Positions 22,375 to 33,595 are shown, numbered from the stretch's first letter. The stretch is 64,000 nt of DNA from Alentia gelatinosa (GCA_950022655.1 OX465592.1:6542044-6606043); one strand, 5' to 3'. Translations and numbers: made by a program. The notes: generated by a model not told the origin, from the letters alone.

Positions 22375-23038
22375 GGTCTTCACGACTTTATGATATTGGG
22401 AAAGTCTGACTCGATTCCGTCCATGTTTGACAGCTGTCAGAATTTCAGCTCTGCAGCCAGAACTATTTACACAGGCAAATAATTGATTGGTAAATTTTCT
22501 TTATTTCTCTAGGTACAAAGATTTTACTTCATGTCATGGCACGCCACATAAAAATTGCCTATGTTAATTCAATGTTTTACCCTTTGATATGGCAATTACT
22601 GGGTTTAATTCATTCGAAAAGATGGATGATAAATGCAACAAACGATGGTAATGTGGACAGGCGGCTCTGTAAAACAGATTTGAATCTGTATACCACACTT
22701 GTGGTATCTGACAGGTTTTATATAGTGGGTCGTGGTTTACTAAATCCTATGCATTTTCAATGGGGTCTTTGTATTCGATGGAAAATAAACGTAGATATAT
22801 CATTGATTCATGTTCACTTGTCAGGGGGCGACCAGCAACAAAACCCCATCAGAAGAGGAATATCTTTGCGTAGGATCTTTTTGGTTGCCTGTTAGGTGTT
22901 TTCTTTTTCGAATCTTTCTCATAGTATTTATTGAAAGCTTGGATATAAAAATGAGACGTTAAGACCTGGAGATCTTCAGAGAGGAGGTGCATGCGAACCA
23001 ACTGTAAAGGCCTGAAACCACTGTGCGATTTTTGTCCC
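22375..23038. other. No gene recognised
   Basis: The 119-codon plus-strand frame at 22,536-22,895 has no recognisable domain. Some of its sequence (GTAATGTGGACAGGCG) resembles a phrase near 46,806-46,830, which suggests a repeat. Confidence 0.35.
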
Positions 23039-23405
23039 TTTATCCTACCCCTAATAAAAAACCGCCATAGACTTAACATAGGCAAATTTTATGTGGCAGG
23101 GTGACATAAAGTGTTTTTTATGCCACTAGAGTAATAACAATATTGACCAATCAGAGAGCAGGATGTCAGCTACTATGAACAAAAATTATGTTGGTCGTTG
23201 AGTCAATATTTATCTTTTAGTAATACAAAAGCATAGACGGGGTAGGATAAATACGAAACCGAACTCGAGTTAGACTTGTTAGTGTCTATGCCACTCTGAT
23301 CAGGTCTGCTCCTCACTACACTCGGCTACGCCTCGTGTAGTAATACACGACCTGCCCATCGTGGCATAAACATTGTCAAGTCTAACTCTCGTTCGGTTTC
23401 TACTA
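23039..23405. mobile_element. Compound palindrome + TTTATCCTACCCC block, copy 6 (reverse)
   Basis: Read in reverse, it starts with the palindrome arm GTAGAAACCGAACGAGAGTTAG, has an apex CGAGGCGTAGCCGAGTG (about 23,318-23,336 as its complement), then the block. The plus strand shows TTTATCCTACCCC at 23,039-23,051, followed by the subterminal motif in inverse form, and GGGGTAGGATAAAT near 23,239-23,252. It is complete. Confidence 0.8.
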
Positions 23406-23689
23406 ATTCCCTGGTACCCTCCCATCTCGCATCGCACTGTAGGTTCAGCCTTGGCATTTCCAGCCCTGTTATTCCGGTATCCGGGTTTTCTGAGACAAAT
23501 CCTGCTGAGATTTTGTACTCAACGTAATTTATTCATCTTGCTATATATATACAGAACACTTTGGCCACACATTGCTATGTATCTTGAAGACAATAAAATA
23601 CCAGTATCACAGTGTATGGACGGAGTGTCAACATCAACTGAAATATGAAAATTATGGTAAGTCTCGATTAAATTTTCGGTATATATAAT

Positions 23690-23845
23690 AAATAATTTAT
23701 AGAATGCCCTACCATGCTTGTACGAGGTACAAAACTCTATAAAAATTGATGATAAATACGGAACTTGACGTAAACGTCTCATTTCGTATTTATTGTCACT
23801 TTTCATCTTGTTTTGTACCTTGTACAGCATGGTCAGGCCGTTCTA
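23690..23845. repeat. Palindromic repeat, arms CATGCTTGTACGAGGTACAAAA
   Basis: The arms are CCATGCTTGTACGAGGTACAAAA (about 23,712-23,734) and TTTTGTACCTTGTACAGCATGG, with inner arms AAATACGGAACTTGACGT / ACGTAAACGTCTCATTTCGTATTT. No TIR block is attached. Confidence 0.6.
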
Positions 23846-24153
23846 TATACGGCATATAGCCTATGAGCCATGGGGGCGGCCATGACGCCCCCCGAGTAGG
23901 TGTTCTTCACTAATGGAGGTGAAAAAGTAAGTGTTCTTCACTAATGGAGGTGAAAAAGTAGTGAGTGATAATTGAGAAGTGTCACAACTCTAGCCTTGCT
24001 CACATACATATATAAAGTGTTCCATGTGAAAAACATCATGTCCTGGATTTAATCATGACCTCATCCTGCTCTGGGATGGGTGCAGAGAGTCAAGGGAACC
24101 ATGGTGAAACATTGAAAGGCAGTTGAATTTCGTAAGAACAAAGAGCCAGAATA
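23845..24153. repeat. Dispersed 300-bp repeat, copy B
   Basis: The partner of 18,361-18,661 in the same orientation. In both places it lies within about 50 bp of a palindromic element. Confidence 0.8.
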
Positions 24154-24950
24154 TAGATTTGTCCCCCCAAAGGGGCCCACCATACTGCTAGCCACCTAGT
24201 GACTGCTTCATGAACTAACAATGGCTCTGTCCCCTATAAATACACGACAGTAGCAGAGTTCCGGGCAGACGACATTCCTCTGGTTCCTCAGTTCACCCAC
24301 TTCACTTGTGTTTTCTTTCCTCATATTCTCCTCCACTACACATTTAGTAAACCACAACCAGGAAACTGCGACTACCTGCTTCATAACACAACTCACCTCA
24401 AGTGAGAAGCAGGATCCTCTACACCTAAATGCTAACACTGCAGTGGTCTCCTACCAGCTGCAAACAAATCAGGAATGGGCCGTCTGTCCGATCCGTTACC
24501 ACATAAAATTGTCGTCTGGCATAGAGCCTGGAATGAAGTGTTTTTCTTTCGTGATGTTTAAAAAACATAAACAAATTATGAGGGGATGTCAGTAACAGGT
24601 TTTATTTCTTGGGGGGAGGGGGGTTTGGTAGTTGGTTTTGTTGTTTGTTTCTAAGAAAGAAATTGATGAGTGTTTGGTCTGTGTCCCCGACCACCATCGA
24701 GTTTGGAGTGTGCAGTAATATATAGATACATAGTTGGTGTGACTGAATGGAATCTGCTCAGAGATATTTCTGACCAAAATATTGAGGAACAGATGTGTTT
24801 CATGAACTAACAATGGCTCTGTCCCCTATAGTAGCAGCAGCATGTAGAACTTCTATTTAAAGGATATGCTGACTATGACTGGGAAAAGCTTCTTGCTGAA
24901 AGGAAGTTTGGTAAACTGTCAGTAGCAGCTATTATAAATGAATAACAATT
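24154..24950. other. No gene recognised; short repeats
   Basis: Positions 24,169-24,238 and 24,800-24,831 carry the GCCACCTAGTGACTGC repeat. Positions 24,650-24,740 match one arm of the palindrome at 58,763-58,920 (GAAATTGATGAGTGTTTGGTCTGTGTCC), without its partner. The 95-codon frame at 24,308-24,595 has no recognisable motif. Confidence 0.4.
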
Positions 24951-25276
24951 AAAAGGTATAAGTTAGAATTAGTCTATGGATAGTTTTCTGTAACCCAATT
25001 GCACCCAGTCAACTTACAATTTCTGCAACTGCCTGAGTCTAGGATCCAATCAAATCAAACACCAGTGGGTCTTGAGGTATTTTGGTCTTGGGTGATTGAT
25101 CATGGTCAGCTGGGCACGCCTCTAAGAGACTGTGACTCTGGCTCCCTGCTCTGTTCTCAATATCATAGTGAATAGCACACAGATAGTGAAGGGATAATTT
25201 GTATGCAGTACCCTGAAAGTCTATATGGACCCCTCTAAACTCTAGGTGATGCATTTAGCGAGTGCAAGCACGCTCT
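24951..25276. repeat. Dispersed repeat shared with 60,486-60,823
   Basis: The phrases GCACCCAGTCAACTT, CTGCCTGARTCTAGGATC, CAGCTGGGCAC and TGCAAGCACGCTCTA occur in the same order and orientation in both copies. It is non-coding and of unknown class. A reverse partial copy may occur at 19,510-19,620. Confidence 0.75.
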
Positions 25277-25559
25277 ATCTAGGAACACCATAAGTTACCT
25301 ATAACTGGCAAACAAAGATAAAATGCAAAACATCATAGCACATGTACCATAGGAATTCAGTCACATTGAAAGCAGTGTACAATCTGAGCCTGGGGAAGAC
25401 AACGAGCCAGAAGAGATTTCCATATAACAAATATCTTCAGAAGATGATTATTCCTCATCAGATGAAGAGAGTGTGTTCATACCTTGAATAACATCCAACA
25501 ACATGATGGCAAATTTCAGTTATACATATACCATTATGTACTATTGGAAGTGTAACCAC

Positions 25560-25790
25560 TACCATGCATTTGGACAAACTGTGAAGGTAAATAATGTTGT
25601 TAGTAAGGGTATGGAGTCCTGCAAGGATCTATACTTGGGCCATCACTGTTTAACATTTACGTGTATGATATGTGTAATTAACTATAACGTTGCTCATACA
25701 TACAGTATGAGGACAATTTGGTGGTATATGTTAGTAGGCAAAAGGAAGAAGAAATTCTCGAGAGGTTAGAGATACATGTGAGGTATATAT
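25560..25790 (+). pseudogene. Decayed non-LTR reverse transcriptase fragment
   Basis: Reading frame 25,622-25,677 encodes QGSILGPSLFNIYVYDMCN, the canonical finger/palm motif of LINE reverse transcriptases, and then meets a stop. About 30 bp later another segment (about 25,706-25,770) encodes YEDNLVVYVSRQKEEEILERLE, which corresponds to the YADD catalytic box region. The catalytic pair reads Glu-Asp-Asn in place of Ala-Asp-Asp. Stop codons and frame changes between the two parts show a dead copy. Confidence 0.75.
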
Positions 25791-25899
25791 ATAAAGGACT
25801 GGTAAAAAAGAAATTCCATCACAAAGAATGTATCTAAAAAAACCAGTATGGTCTCAATCTGCATTACATCAAAAAGTTAACCTTATTTAATAATGATTA

Positions 25900-26300
25900 G
25901 AAGGAAACTCACGAAATGAAAATAACTTGGTCCGAATGAATGAATTTAACATTGTGTCCAGTTACTCCAAAACTAAAATGTAAAATAGGCCAATTTAGAT
26001 TTGCTTGATTTACATAGGAAATATACTGGAGAATACTTTTTTTTCAATTCTTCCAAAAACAAGGACGGTGAGCTAAGATTTCTAAAACTTAAACAAGTAG
26101 CACTATACATGTAGTGTATTCTGTGAAAGTTTGTGGAAAATAACATGGGTTTAACTATGTGAAAAATATTTAACTATGTGAAATTTATTTATTTTTAGAA
26201 TTTGTATGTATTCTACCATAGAATTATCATAATATTTATCTCTAAATCAAAAGCTAGCACGTCTTTACTACAAAATCCTTGACAGTAGGACACCGGATTA
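25900..26300. repeat. Dispersed repeat (partner of 8,690-9,020)
   Basis: It shares ACATGGGTTTAACTATGTGAA, CAAAAACAAGGACGGTGAGC and AAATCAAAAGCTAGCA with the copy at 8.7 kb, and in inverse orientation with 43.3-43.6 kb. Within 26,300-26,575 nothing is recognised. Confidence 0.5.
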
Positions 26301-26575
26301 GTGTAATTAAATATGTCAAATGGTCTCATTACATACTTATACTGTCTACAAGCTGAATGGAAACGGATTATTATGAAGAATTATAGGTGCCTATTGTGAG
26401 GTCCATTGATTGTTTTAGTGCTTTATAATCACCTGTGTAATGTGCCAGTTGGCCTTGGTAGCTGATTAAAAGGGAACACGCAACACATTCCCTATCAAAA
26501 AACGACGATGAATGATAGCATTGAAGTCCCATAATGTTTATCTCGGTGGAAAATTGGTAAAAAAAACAAACAAGT

Positions 26576-27305
26576 GTCAGGTACACTAGTGTCAGGTAGA
26601 TTAATCTCTATGTGTGAATCCCGCTCTAGACTAGGGGAAAGGTGTGATGTTCACCTGTCTCAGGTACATTAGTCTCTATGTGTGAATCCTGCTTAAGACT
26701 AGGGGAAAGGTGTGAAGTATACCCGTCTCAGGTACATTAGTCTCTATGTGTGAATCCCACCTAAAGTGGGATTCACACGATGGGATTCATGTACCTCAGG
26801 GGGTGTTTTTCTGAGACAAATCCTGCTGAGATTCTGTACGCGAACTCAATTTCTTCGTCTAAATTATAGGGATTTATTTCCCTGAGATATGTCTTCCTCC
26901 CTGCAATTGTTAAAGACATTTCCCCCTAAATAGGAACAAAATCGCATTAGATTTTTGAACCCCGTGAGGTACATGAATCCCACCATGTGAATCCCACTTT
27001 AGACTAGCGGAAAGGTGTGAAGTACACCCGTCTCAGGTACATTAGTCTCTACGTGTGAATCCCGCTTTAGACTAGGGGAAAGCTGTGAAGTATACCCATC
27101 TCAGGTACATTAGTCTCTACATGTGAATCCTGCTTTAGACCAGGGGAAAAATGTGAAGTACACCCGTCTCAGGTACATTAGTCTCTACGTGTGAATCCCA
27201 CTTTAGACAAGGGGAAATGTGTGAAGTACACCCGTCTCAGGTACATTAGTCTTTATGTGTGAATCCTGGTTTAGACTAGGGAAAAGGTGTGAATCCCACT
27301 TAAGA
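26576..27305. repeat. 68-bp-type minisatellite interrupted by an in-register MITE
   Basis: About 2.5 units (26,576-26,761) and about 4.5 units (27,000-27,305) of GTGTGAATCCCGCTTTAGACTAGGGGAAAGGTGTGAAG-type repeat, in inverse orientation to the 10.4-kb array. A complete GTGGGATTCACAC MITE (26,762-27,000) sits between them. The MITE ends and the repeat unit share the GTGAATCCCACTT boundary, so it is in register with the array. Confidence 0.8.
26762..27000. mobile_element. GTGGGATTCACAC MITE, full copy (about 240 bp)
   Basis: The left end is GTGGGATTCACACGATGGGATTCATGTACCTC and the right end is GAGGTACATGAATCCCACCATGTGAATCCCAC. These are inverse repeats of about 33 bp with few mismatches. The core contains CTGAGACAAATCCTGCTGAG and TTCTTCGTCTAAATTATAGGG, as in the 1.7-kb copy. 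It is non-coding. Confidence 0.8.
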
Positions 27306-27750
27306 CATATACATAGAAACATGCAAGCTCTGCACATGCACAACAACAGTGCAACACAAAAAGACGAACAGGTTGGCTGCCTCGAGTCTTTAATTCTGGG
27401 CCACCATCTCACGGTCCCCGTTTCCCAGATCCCATGTCTACCAGGCATTTCTTCTGAAATCTCATTCATGCCTCGCTAGCTCGTGTTATGCATCGGAAAA
27501 CCAAAACAGAGATGACACTTCCAGGGTTGCGACATGTTGCGTTGCCTCAGGATTTGCCATAACTCCTCATATAGCGTGTTGGAGGAGGTTTTTTTTCTAA
27601 GATATTCGCTGCAGGAGAAGCATTTAAGAAAGACGGGTGCTATGTCGAGTAAGGCTTAAAGGCTTCGTTTCCAAGATTTAAAAGTCTTTGATTTTAGGTA
27701 AAAATATAGGAATATTGCTGGGATAAACGTGAAATTTGCCCAGATTATAT
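27306..27750. other. No gene recognised
   Basis: Short frames occur on both strands over 27,203-27,479 without recognisable domains. No element ends are visible. Confidence 0.35.
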
Positions 27751-27754
27751 ACAC

Positions 27755-27880
27755 AATAATGATTGGTTTTGTGTGCGAGTGGCCGTAATCTCTGAGTAGT
27801 TGACGTGTAGTGATATTCGAGCGATTAGCAAGGATATTACTCTGTCAACTACGAGGAGATTTTCCTTTTGGTTCAAAGGT
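27755..27880. repeat. Palindrome with GTAGTTGAC arms
   Basis: The arms are GGCCGTAATCTCTGAGTAGTTGAC and GTCAACTACGAGGAGATTTTCC, with apex GATATTCGAGCGATTAGCAAGGATATTA. The same arms flank another apex variant at 44,460-44,600. No TIR block is attached here. The rest of the stretch to 28,190 shows nothing recognisable. Confidence 0.6.
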
Positions 27881-28198
27881 CTTTATTTAATTCTGTTGGT
27901 GTACAGATCCTTCACGCAAAAAGGATACAGATATGACAGTTTTATTTATTCCACATCGCAGTTCCCCTGTAGCCTGGGCTGCTTGTACCCATTTGTTTTG
28001 AATCGATAGTCAAGAATTTAACACGACCATCATGTCTGGTCCTTCCTATTTTCGCAGAAATATTTATAGGTTCATTGAAAAAGTATATAAAAAACTAACA
28101 TGGAGACCTCTGTTATGCAATATTTGCAATTTGGTGAGATGAACTTTGCCCCATCAAAATGAAAGTACTACAATCACCAGTCATATAGTATTCGCATA

Positions 28199-28490
28199 GA
28201 TTATCCACCTAATACATGACGTCCATAGAAAACACCATACCCGGAGCATACCGATATATCCACCTAATACAAAGTGTCCATAGAAAACACAGAGGGAGTG
28301 TGTATCTCCATATCCGGAGCATACAGATATATCCACCTAATACAAAGTGTCCATAAAGAACACATAGGGAGTGTGTATCACCATACCCGTAGAATACAGA
28401 TATATCCACCTAATAGAAAGTGTCCATAGAAAACACATGGGGAGTGTGTATCACCATACCCGGAGCATACAGATATATCCACCCATGATA
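28199..28490. repeat. 73-bp satellite made from the TTATTATCCACCT element end, about 4 copies
   Basis: The phrase TATCCACCTAATACAAAGTGTCC recurs at about 28,203, 28,258, 28,331, 28,404 and 28,477, and the last three intervals are exactly 73 bp. The phrase is the left terminus of the TTATTATCCACCT class (4,726 and about 53,463), so the satellite is an amplified transposon end. A palindrome CTGATATACTGCACAGCTGTGCAGTATATCAG-type sequence at 28,485-28,515 closes it. Confidence 0.8.
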
Positions 28491-28978
28491 TACTGCACAG
28501 CTGTGCAGTATATCAGGGTTCATTTCACGGTCGTAACGGATACGATTACGACGTCGATATTTAAAAATGGCCGACGGTGTCTACGCTTCGACATCGGTAA
28601 CGTTAACGTTAGAGTACATAAAGAAGACTTACTGAAATACTGTGAAATCAAAAATACATGAATGAATTACAGAAAAACTTCAAAGTACAGTAATAAAAAC
28701 CTGAATAAACATGGTAAGGACCTTAAAAACAGGAGTGCAATGAGAGAGCAACTACTATGTTTTCTTCCCGACGGTTTCTGGCTGGTTTCCAAGTGACAAC
28801 AAATGTTGCTATGCTGGTTGCTATGTGCGTTGCAATGCGATAACGTCACAGCCGCATTCCACGGATGAAGCGAAAGCTAGGGTTCATGTTGATCGATTTG
28901 TACCCAAATTGGATTTAAAATGGATCTTACGACTTCAAAAAGGTAAGAATATGAATGATTTGGAGGCATATAGTAAAG

Positions 28979-29113
28979 ATAAGTGATAAAACGTTGTACC
29001 TGTAAACGTACTTTGGCTCTTGGGACGTTTACAACTCGGTGTAAACACCTCGTTGTAAACATACCAAGGCCAGAGTTCGGATCGAAATTTGTACGTTTAC
29101 AGGAACATCGTTT
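28979..29113. repeat. Palindrome with apex CTCGGTGTAAACACCTCG
   Basis: The arms are GATAAAACGTTGTACCTGTAAACGTAC and GTACGTTTACAGGAACATCGTTTTAT. Inner arms are TTTACAACTCGG / CCTCGTTGTAAA. The apex CTCGG...CCTCG follows the CGAGG-CCGAG scheme of the compound elements. Flanks up to 29,590 hold no recognisable gene. Confidence 0.65.
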
Positions 29114-29592
29114 TATTACTATACATACATATAGATAAAGCCATCATAAAACGGATTGAGACCCATACGCCTAGTCTTGTCGATCTCCGCTAGGTGGCCC
29201 TTGTGCTTGATGGCACCAAATGGCTCACTACCCCCACCTAGCGGGCAGAGTTATATCTACACCGAAAAGATCACAGTACACTGGCAAGGTTAGCTCTGTT
29301 TGGGTTAAATACACGGCCACCCTCACCCACTACCTTTATGCCTATGTTACTCTACCAGAAGATTTCATTAGACCCAGACCTATGCTTTGAGAGTGAGATA
29401 TTTCTCATCTTGAAGCCATTTTACATATTTTTGTTTGTGTATTTTGAATAAATGGACCATAAAGGTAGACTTTATTATCAATTTGGTGAGCTATGAATAT
29501 TTCCTGATAAGTATTTCTGCTCTGAGAACCCAATATAAAGAAAGACAACTTGGTTTGCGAGTGAGAATTTGTGGACACGAGCAGGCTTTAAG

Positions 29593-30013
29593 GCGGGCGT
29601 CCACCAATCACGACAAGGTTACGACAAGCCCCGATAAGAAAGTTCCAGTCGGCGCCTTGTCGTAGCCTTATCGTGAGAAGGGGAGCTCTGCGACAGCGTT
29701 GTCGGGGCGTGTTGTAGGTTGCATGCTCCACCTAAATATTTTATCGTAGACCTCTGCGACAACCTACCGACACGCCACAACAAGGCTCCAAAATCGAACA
29801 TGTTCGATTTTGTCGTAATCTTGTCGGAAGGCCACCGACAGGCCCCGGACAAGCTTCATGTCGCAGCCTGTCATGGCCTTGTCATGGCCTCTTGTCGGGA
29901 ACTAGGGTCCACCAACCACGACAAGGCTATGACAGGCCTTCCAATTGTAGGCCTGTCGTTGACTTTGTCAGGAACCCTTTGTCGTAGCCTTGTCGTGGTT
30001 GGTGGACGCCCGC
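29593..30013. mobile_element. TIR element, 421 bp, ends GCGGGCGTCCACCAATCACGAC
   Basis: The left end GCGGGCGTCCACCAATCACG and the right end CGTGGTTGGTGGACGCCCGC are inverses. The similarity runs on for about 35 bp with two mismatches. The interior is built from many variants of CGACAAGGCYT and contains the perfect 22-bp palindrome AAAATCGAACA/TGTTCGATTTT near 29,790. An internal extra copy of the terminus starts near 29,908. No clean target duplication is visible (TTTAA-like on both sides). It is non-coding. Confidence 0.75.
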
Positions 30014-30026
30014 TTTTAACCATACC

Positions 30027-30130
30027 AACCCCGTCGTAGCTCAGCGCAGCGCAGAGAGGGGTAGGTGGCCAATCTAGACCTTAGATTAGCCACCCACCCC
30101 TGTCTGCGCTGAGCTACGATAAAGGGGTTA
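30027..30130. repeat. GC-rich perfect-arm palindrome
   Basis: The arms are AACCCCGTCGTAGCTCAGCGCA...GAGGGGTAGGTGGCCAATCT and AGATTAGCCACCCACCCCTG...TGCGCTGAGCTACGATAAAGGGGTT, about 49 bp each, with a loop of only about 6 bp. It could fold as a very stable hairpin. It lies 13 bp from the TIR element to its left. Confidence 0.75.
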
Positions 30131-30660
30131 GTCGGGTTAAATCCCACACAGTATAAGTGGATGTGCGCCTCCTGTATATTTTTTTTATATTACCATGATA
30201 TTTACCTCTAGATCAAAAACTAGCATGGCGAACCCCTATATTTATTTTATGATGAACGCTTGTAAAGAAGTGGAGAAGAACTCGGGGAGGAAAGGGTGGC
30301 TGTGATCAATAGATTGTGATGATGTAGGGATGTGTTCATCCTAATTCTACATTCGTTTATAAACGTGTATTCGAGGGAAAACGATATATTACAAATAATA
30401 ACAGTGAAAGAAAACAACAGGTTAATGATTTAGTGTGATAGTTTATTTGTTTAGAACTTTTATTCTTTGACCAAAGGCAATCGTTTTTTTTCCTTTAACT
30501 GAACATAACTAATAGCAGAATATTTCAAACATCTTATATTCTGTATTGAAACATCTTACTTTTGCATGTCTTTTGTGGATTATAGTTTTATTGATATTAC
30601 ACTCGGCCCAGGTGCTTTACGTAGACTGAAATCCGTACAAGAAAGTGTCTTTATTACCTA

Positions 30661-31095
30661 CCACAGAGTGTTCATAATAAACTTATAGGGACTGTAATTC
30701 ACTGGACGGAGATTATGGAGTCTCCATACTAAACCTATAGAGACTATAATTCACTGCGCGGATATTACGGAGTCTCCATACTAAACCTATAGAGACTATA
30801 ATTCACTGCGCGGAGATTACGGAGTCTCCATACTAAACCTATAGGGACTATAATTCACTGTGCGGAGATTACGGAGTCTCCATACTAAACCTATAGGGAC
30901 TATAATTCACTGGGCGGAGATTACGGAGTCTCCATACTAAACCTATAGAGACTGTAATTCACCGGGCAGAGATTACAGTCTCCTTACTATTCCTAAAGGA
31001 ACTGTAATTCACCAGGCGGAGATTACGGAGTCACCACCCTAAACCTATAGGGACTGCAATTCACCAGGCAGAGATTACAGTAGCTCCGTTCAATG
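30661..31095. repeat. 52-bp minisatellite, about 8 copies
   Basis: The unit contains GGAGATTACGGAGTCTCCATACTAAACCTATAGRGACTATAATTC with a 52-bp period (TCTCCATAC at 30,721 and 30,773). Each unit carries an internal palindrome, GGAGATTACGGAGTCTCC. The terminal units are most diverged, as expected for an array kept similar by exchange in its centre. Confidence 0.85.
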
Positions 31096-32360
31096 CAGAA
31101 CGGATATTACGGGAAGAAATACTCCCTAATGTTCAAAAGAGTGCGGGAGAAGATTTTTGTATGTTCTTTGATAATTTGAATTTGAATTGCTGATTAATAG
31201 ATAAGATGCAAATTGGTTTTAAATGAAAGCGGTCGTAATCTTCTCGGACTAGACTCGACGTAATATTCTCGCATGCGCTCAGATATTACTATTCGTCAGA
31301 GTCCTGATTAACTGGGAAACCTTCCACATTCCTCGATGTAATTATGGTGTTCATAATTCACTTTAATCCACTTTGAATGTAAAATTGAAATACCCTACGA
31401 TTGGGACATAAACGGCAGTAATATATGAAATACAGACTTTAAATATATAGAGGCCATAGAATGTAACCATTTGTCAATAAAAAATTTTTTTATTCTGTTG
31501 ATGGATAAAGCCTGATACACTTCTACCGATTTCAGAACACTGATGTACCTTTGTCTGCGAAAAAGGAACGGTAATTTGTCTCAGGCGAGGCGCCCTAACA
31601 GAGTCGGCCCTAGTCGGTAGATGTAGGACAGTCAGGCAAGGGTCAGCCAATGATTAGTGAACCCCCCACCTCCTTGGGATGTTCTTTTGTCACCGACAAG
31701 TTGTGGGTTGGTGTTCCTAAATCAGTCGCCAAAGGTTTATCAACATGTTGATAGATCTAGTCGCCGACAACAAAACGTTGGAATATGGCCCTTGATTGGG
31801 TGGCCGACAAGAGCCGAGGGGTTACGTAATTCGCCTGGGACAAGTTCACCAAGTCCTATATGATTTGGAAACTAATTGTTCAAACCTGAATCTGTAGATG
31901 TGTATTGGGCTTAAGGTGGCAAAGGGCTCGGAGTATGATCCAATGAGCCTTCACAACACAGTTTCACTTTTTTCGTTTTCTTTTTTTAAGTTTAGAAGTG
32001 TTTATTTCAAAAACAATCATGAGGAAGGTCTTCTTTTTGAAACAATACCGAGGATGACATGATGTTTGAATATGTAAATGAGACGGTTTAAAATACAAAT
32101 ATTCAACATGGTATGCAAATGATGGGTAATGAATATCCATCGGGTTTTCTTTCAGGTAAATATGAATATAGATATATCTATATATGAGTTATGCAAACTT
32201 CACAGTTTTAATATCACAACAACCCATATGTGCCTGGACATATTGGACATTGATTATATATATACATATTTGTATAATGAACAAGTCGTAAGCACTCTCA
32301 GCTGGTGCCAATCTTGAATGTGTGGTCAAAGTTAACCAACATCAAAACACATCTGAAAAA
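31096..32360. other. No gene recognised
   Basis: AT-rich sequence. Positions 31,225-31,300 contain a diverged palindrome whose apex (TATTCTCGCATGCGCTCAGATAT) matches that at 53,790-53,820. Positions 31,540-31,860 have a 68-codon frame without recognisable motif. Confidence 0.4.
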
Positions 32361-32364
32361 ATAG

Positions 32365-32642
32365 CACCCCTCTCATAAGATCTCACACTCTCTAAGGGGT
32401 ATTCTGTACAAAGTTCTCACTATGCTCTATGGGAGAAGAATTCTCAACAAACTAGGCTTAGAGCCATGAGAATCCACTGGTCTGCCTCCCGGGCTAAAGA
32501 CGTACATCAATGCAACCTAAAGATTCATATAATCTCAATGATGCCACATAGCTGGAATACTGTGTACTTGGCGCCCTAGTGGCTTTATTTGGACTGGAAT
32601 ACAGAATACCACTTAGAGAGTGTGAGATCTTATGAGAGGGGT
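32365..32642. mobile_element. Foldback element, arms CACCCCTCTCATAAGATC, copy 3
   Basis: The left arm and centre match 21,832-22,140. The right arm is shortened and contains CTTTATTTGGACTGGAATACAG, also seen near 18,320, followed by CACTTAGAGAGTGTGAGATCTTATGAGAGGGGT. Confidence 0.7.
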
Positions 32643-32702
32643 ACACCATACAGCAACGGTCTACGTGGTGGAAAAACATCAGAAAATCCATCCATCTTAC
32701 AT

Positions 32703-32826
32703 TCTAAAGGCATATCCAACAATTCTTATAATACTATAGGCCATCATCCCTGTTTAAGAAGGAACATGTCAGTGTTCAGAAATCACTAGATGGCGCCACA
32801 GTGGTTTGTTGGATATGCCTTTAAGC
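32703..32826. mobile_element. 125-bp MITE, TIR AAAGGCATATCCAACAA
   Basis: The left AAAGGCATATCCAACAA and right TTGTTGGATATGCCTTT are exact inverses of 17 bp, flanked by CT and AA. The interior contains GGCGCCAC near the right end, as does the partial copy at 8,533. No coding capacity. Confidence 0.75.
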
Positions 32827-33355
32827 AATCTATATTAAAGAAGTAGTTGCATTTTCAAATCAAGATACATTGGAGAAGCAAATAAGAATTTCCAAATGAT
32901 GATGACCTAGAGTGAATTAAAATTATCCGCTCCATATATAATAACACATATAGCAATTAAACTCTGCTATACTACGTACCCGATTACATCTTTACAATTG
33001 AGTATAATTAATGCCCTTCATTGTATATGTGCATTTTTACATACTTTAAATTTTTTTTTTTATCACTTTTGGGAAACAACCACTCCACATTGATACAGAA
33101 TTTACCTTGATTTCAAGTTGAAAAGATGATATAAATGTAGGAGTTTAGGGTGAATAAAAACAGAAAAAGGATTTCAAGTGCAGCATACCCTTGACAAAGA
33201 CAAGAAAAATATTTCCACTTGGAGAGGCTTAGTGTAATCAAAGATCTCCTTATTGGTTTCCATTTTTTATCAATCGAACTCCCTTTCGTCAAATATCTGA
33301 AAGATGCCTAAGAGTCACGATAACGACTAAGTGTAGCACCTAAACCTAAATGCAT
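32827..33355. other. No gene recognised
   Basis: AT-rich flank of the large retrotransposon. A T run occurs near 33,050. No exon-like segment is visible. Confidence 0.4.
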
Positions 33356-33552
33356 AATTATAACGGAGGCGGAATTGGAATACAGGGGATTTATTTCAGT
33401 AAGACACGTTCATAGAACTGTAGATTACATGGAATGTGAACATCGTAATCTTAGAAAAGTCATGAGTATTTAGTGTCCGTAGTAAATAGCCCTGAAATAG
33501 AAAATGTTCTCAAACGTGAGAAATCATGCCAAAGGGCATAGGCATAAATGCC
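33356..33552 (-). repeat. Split direct repeat B2 (outer 3' end)
   Basis: 197 bp, identical by eye to 33,735-33,931. It forms the outer 3' end of the element on the minus strand. Confidence 0.93.
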
Positions 33553-33595
33553 CTAGAACGTGAGTCTTTGACGAAAACGGTGCGGGTGGGCGGGT

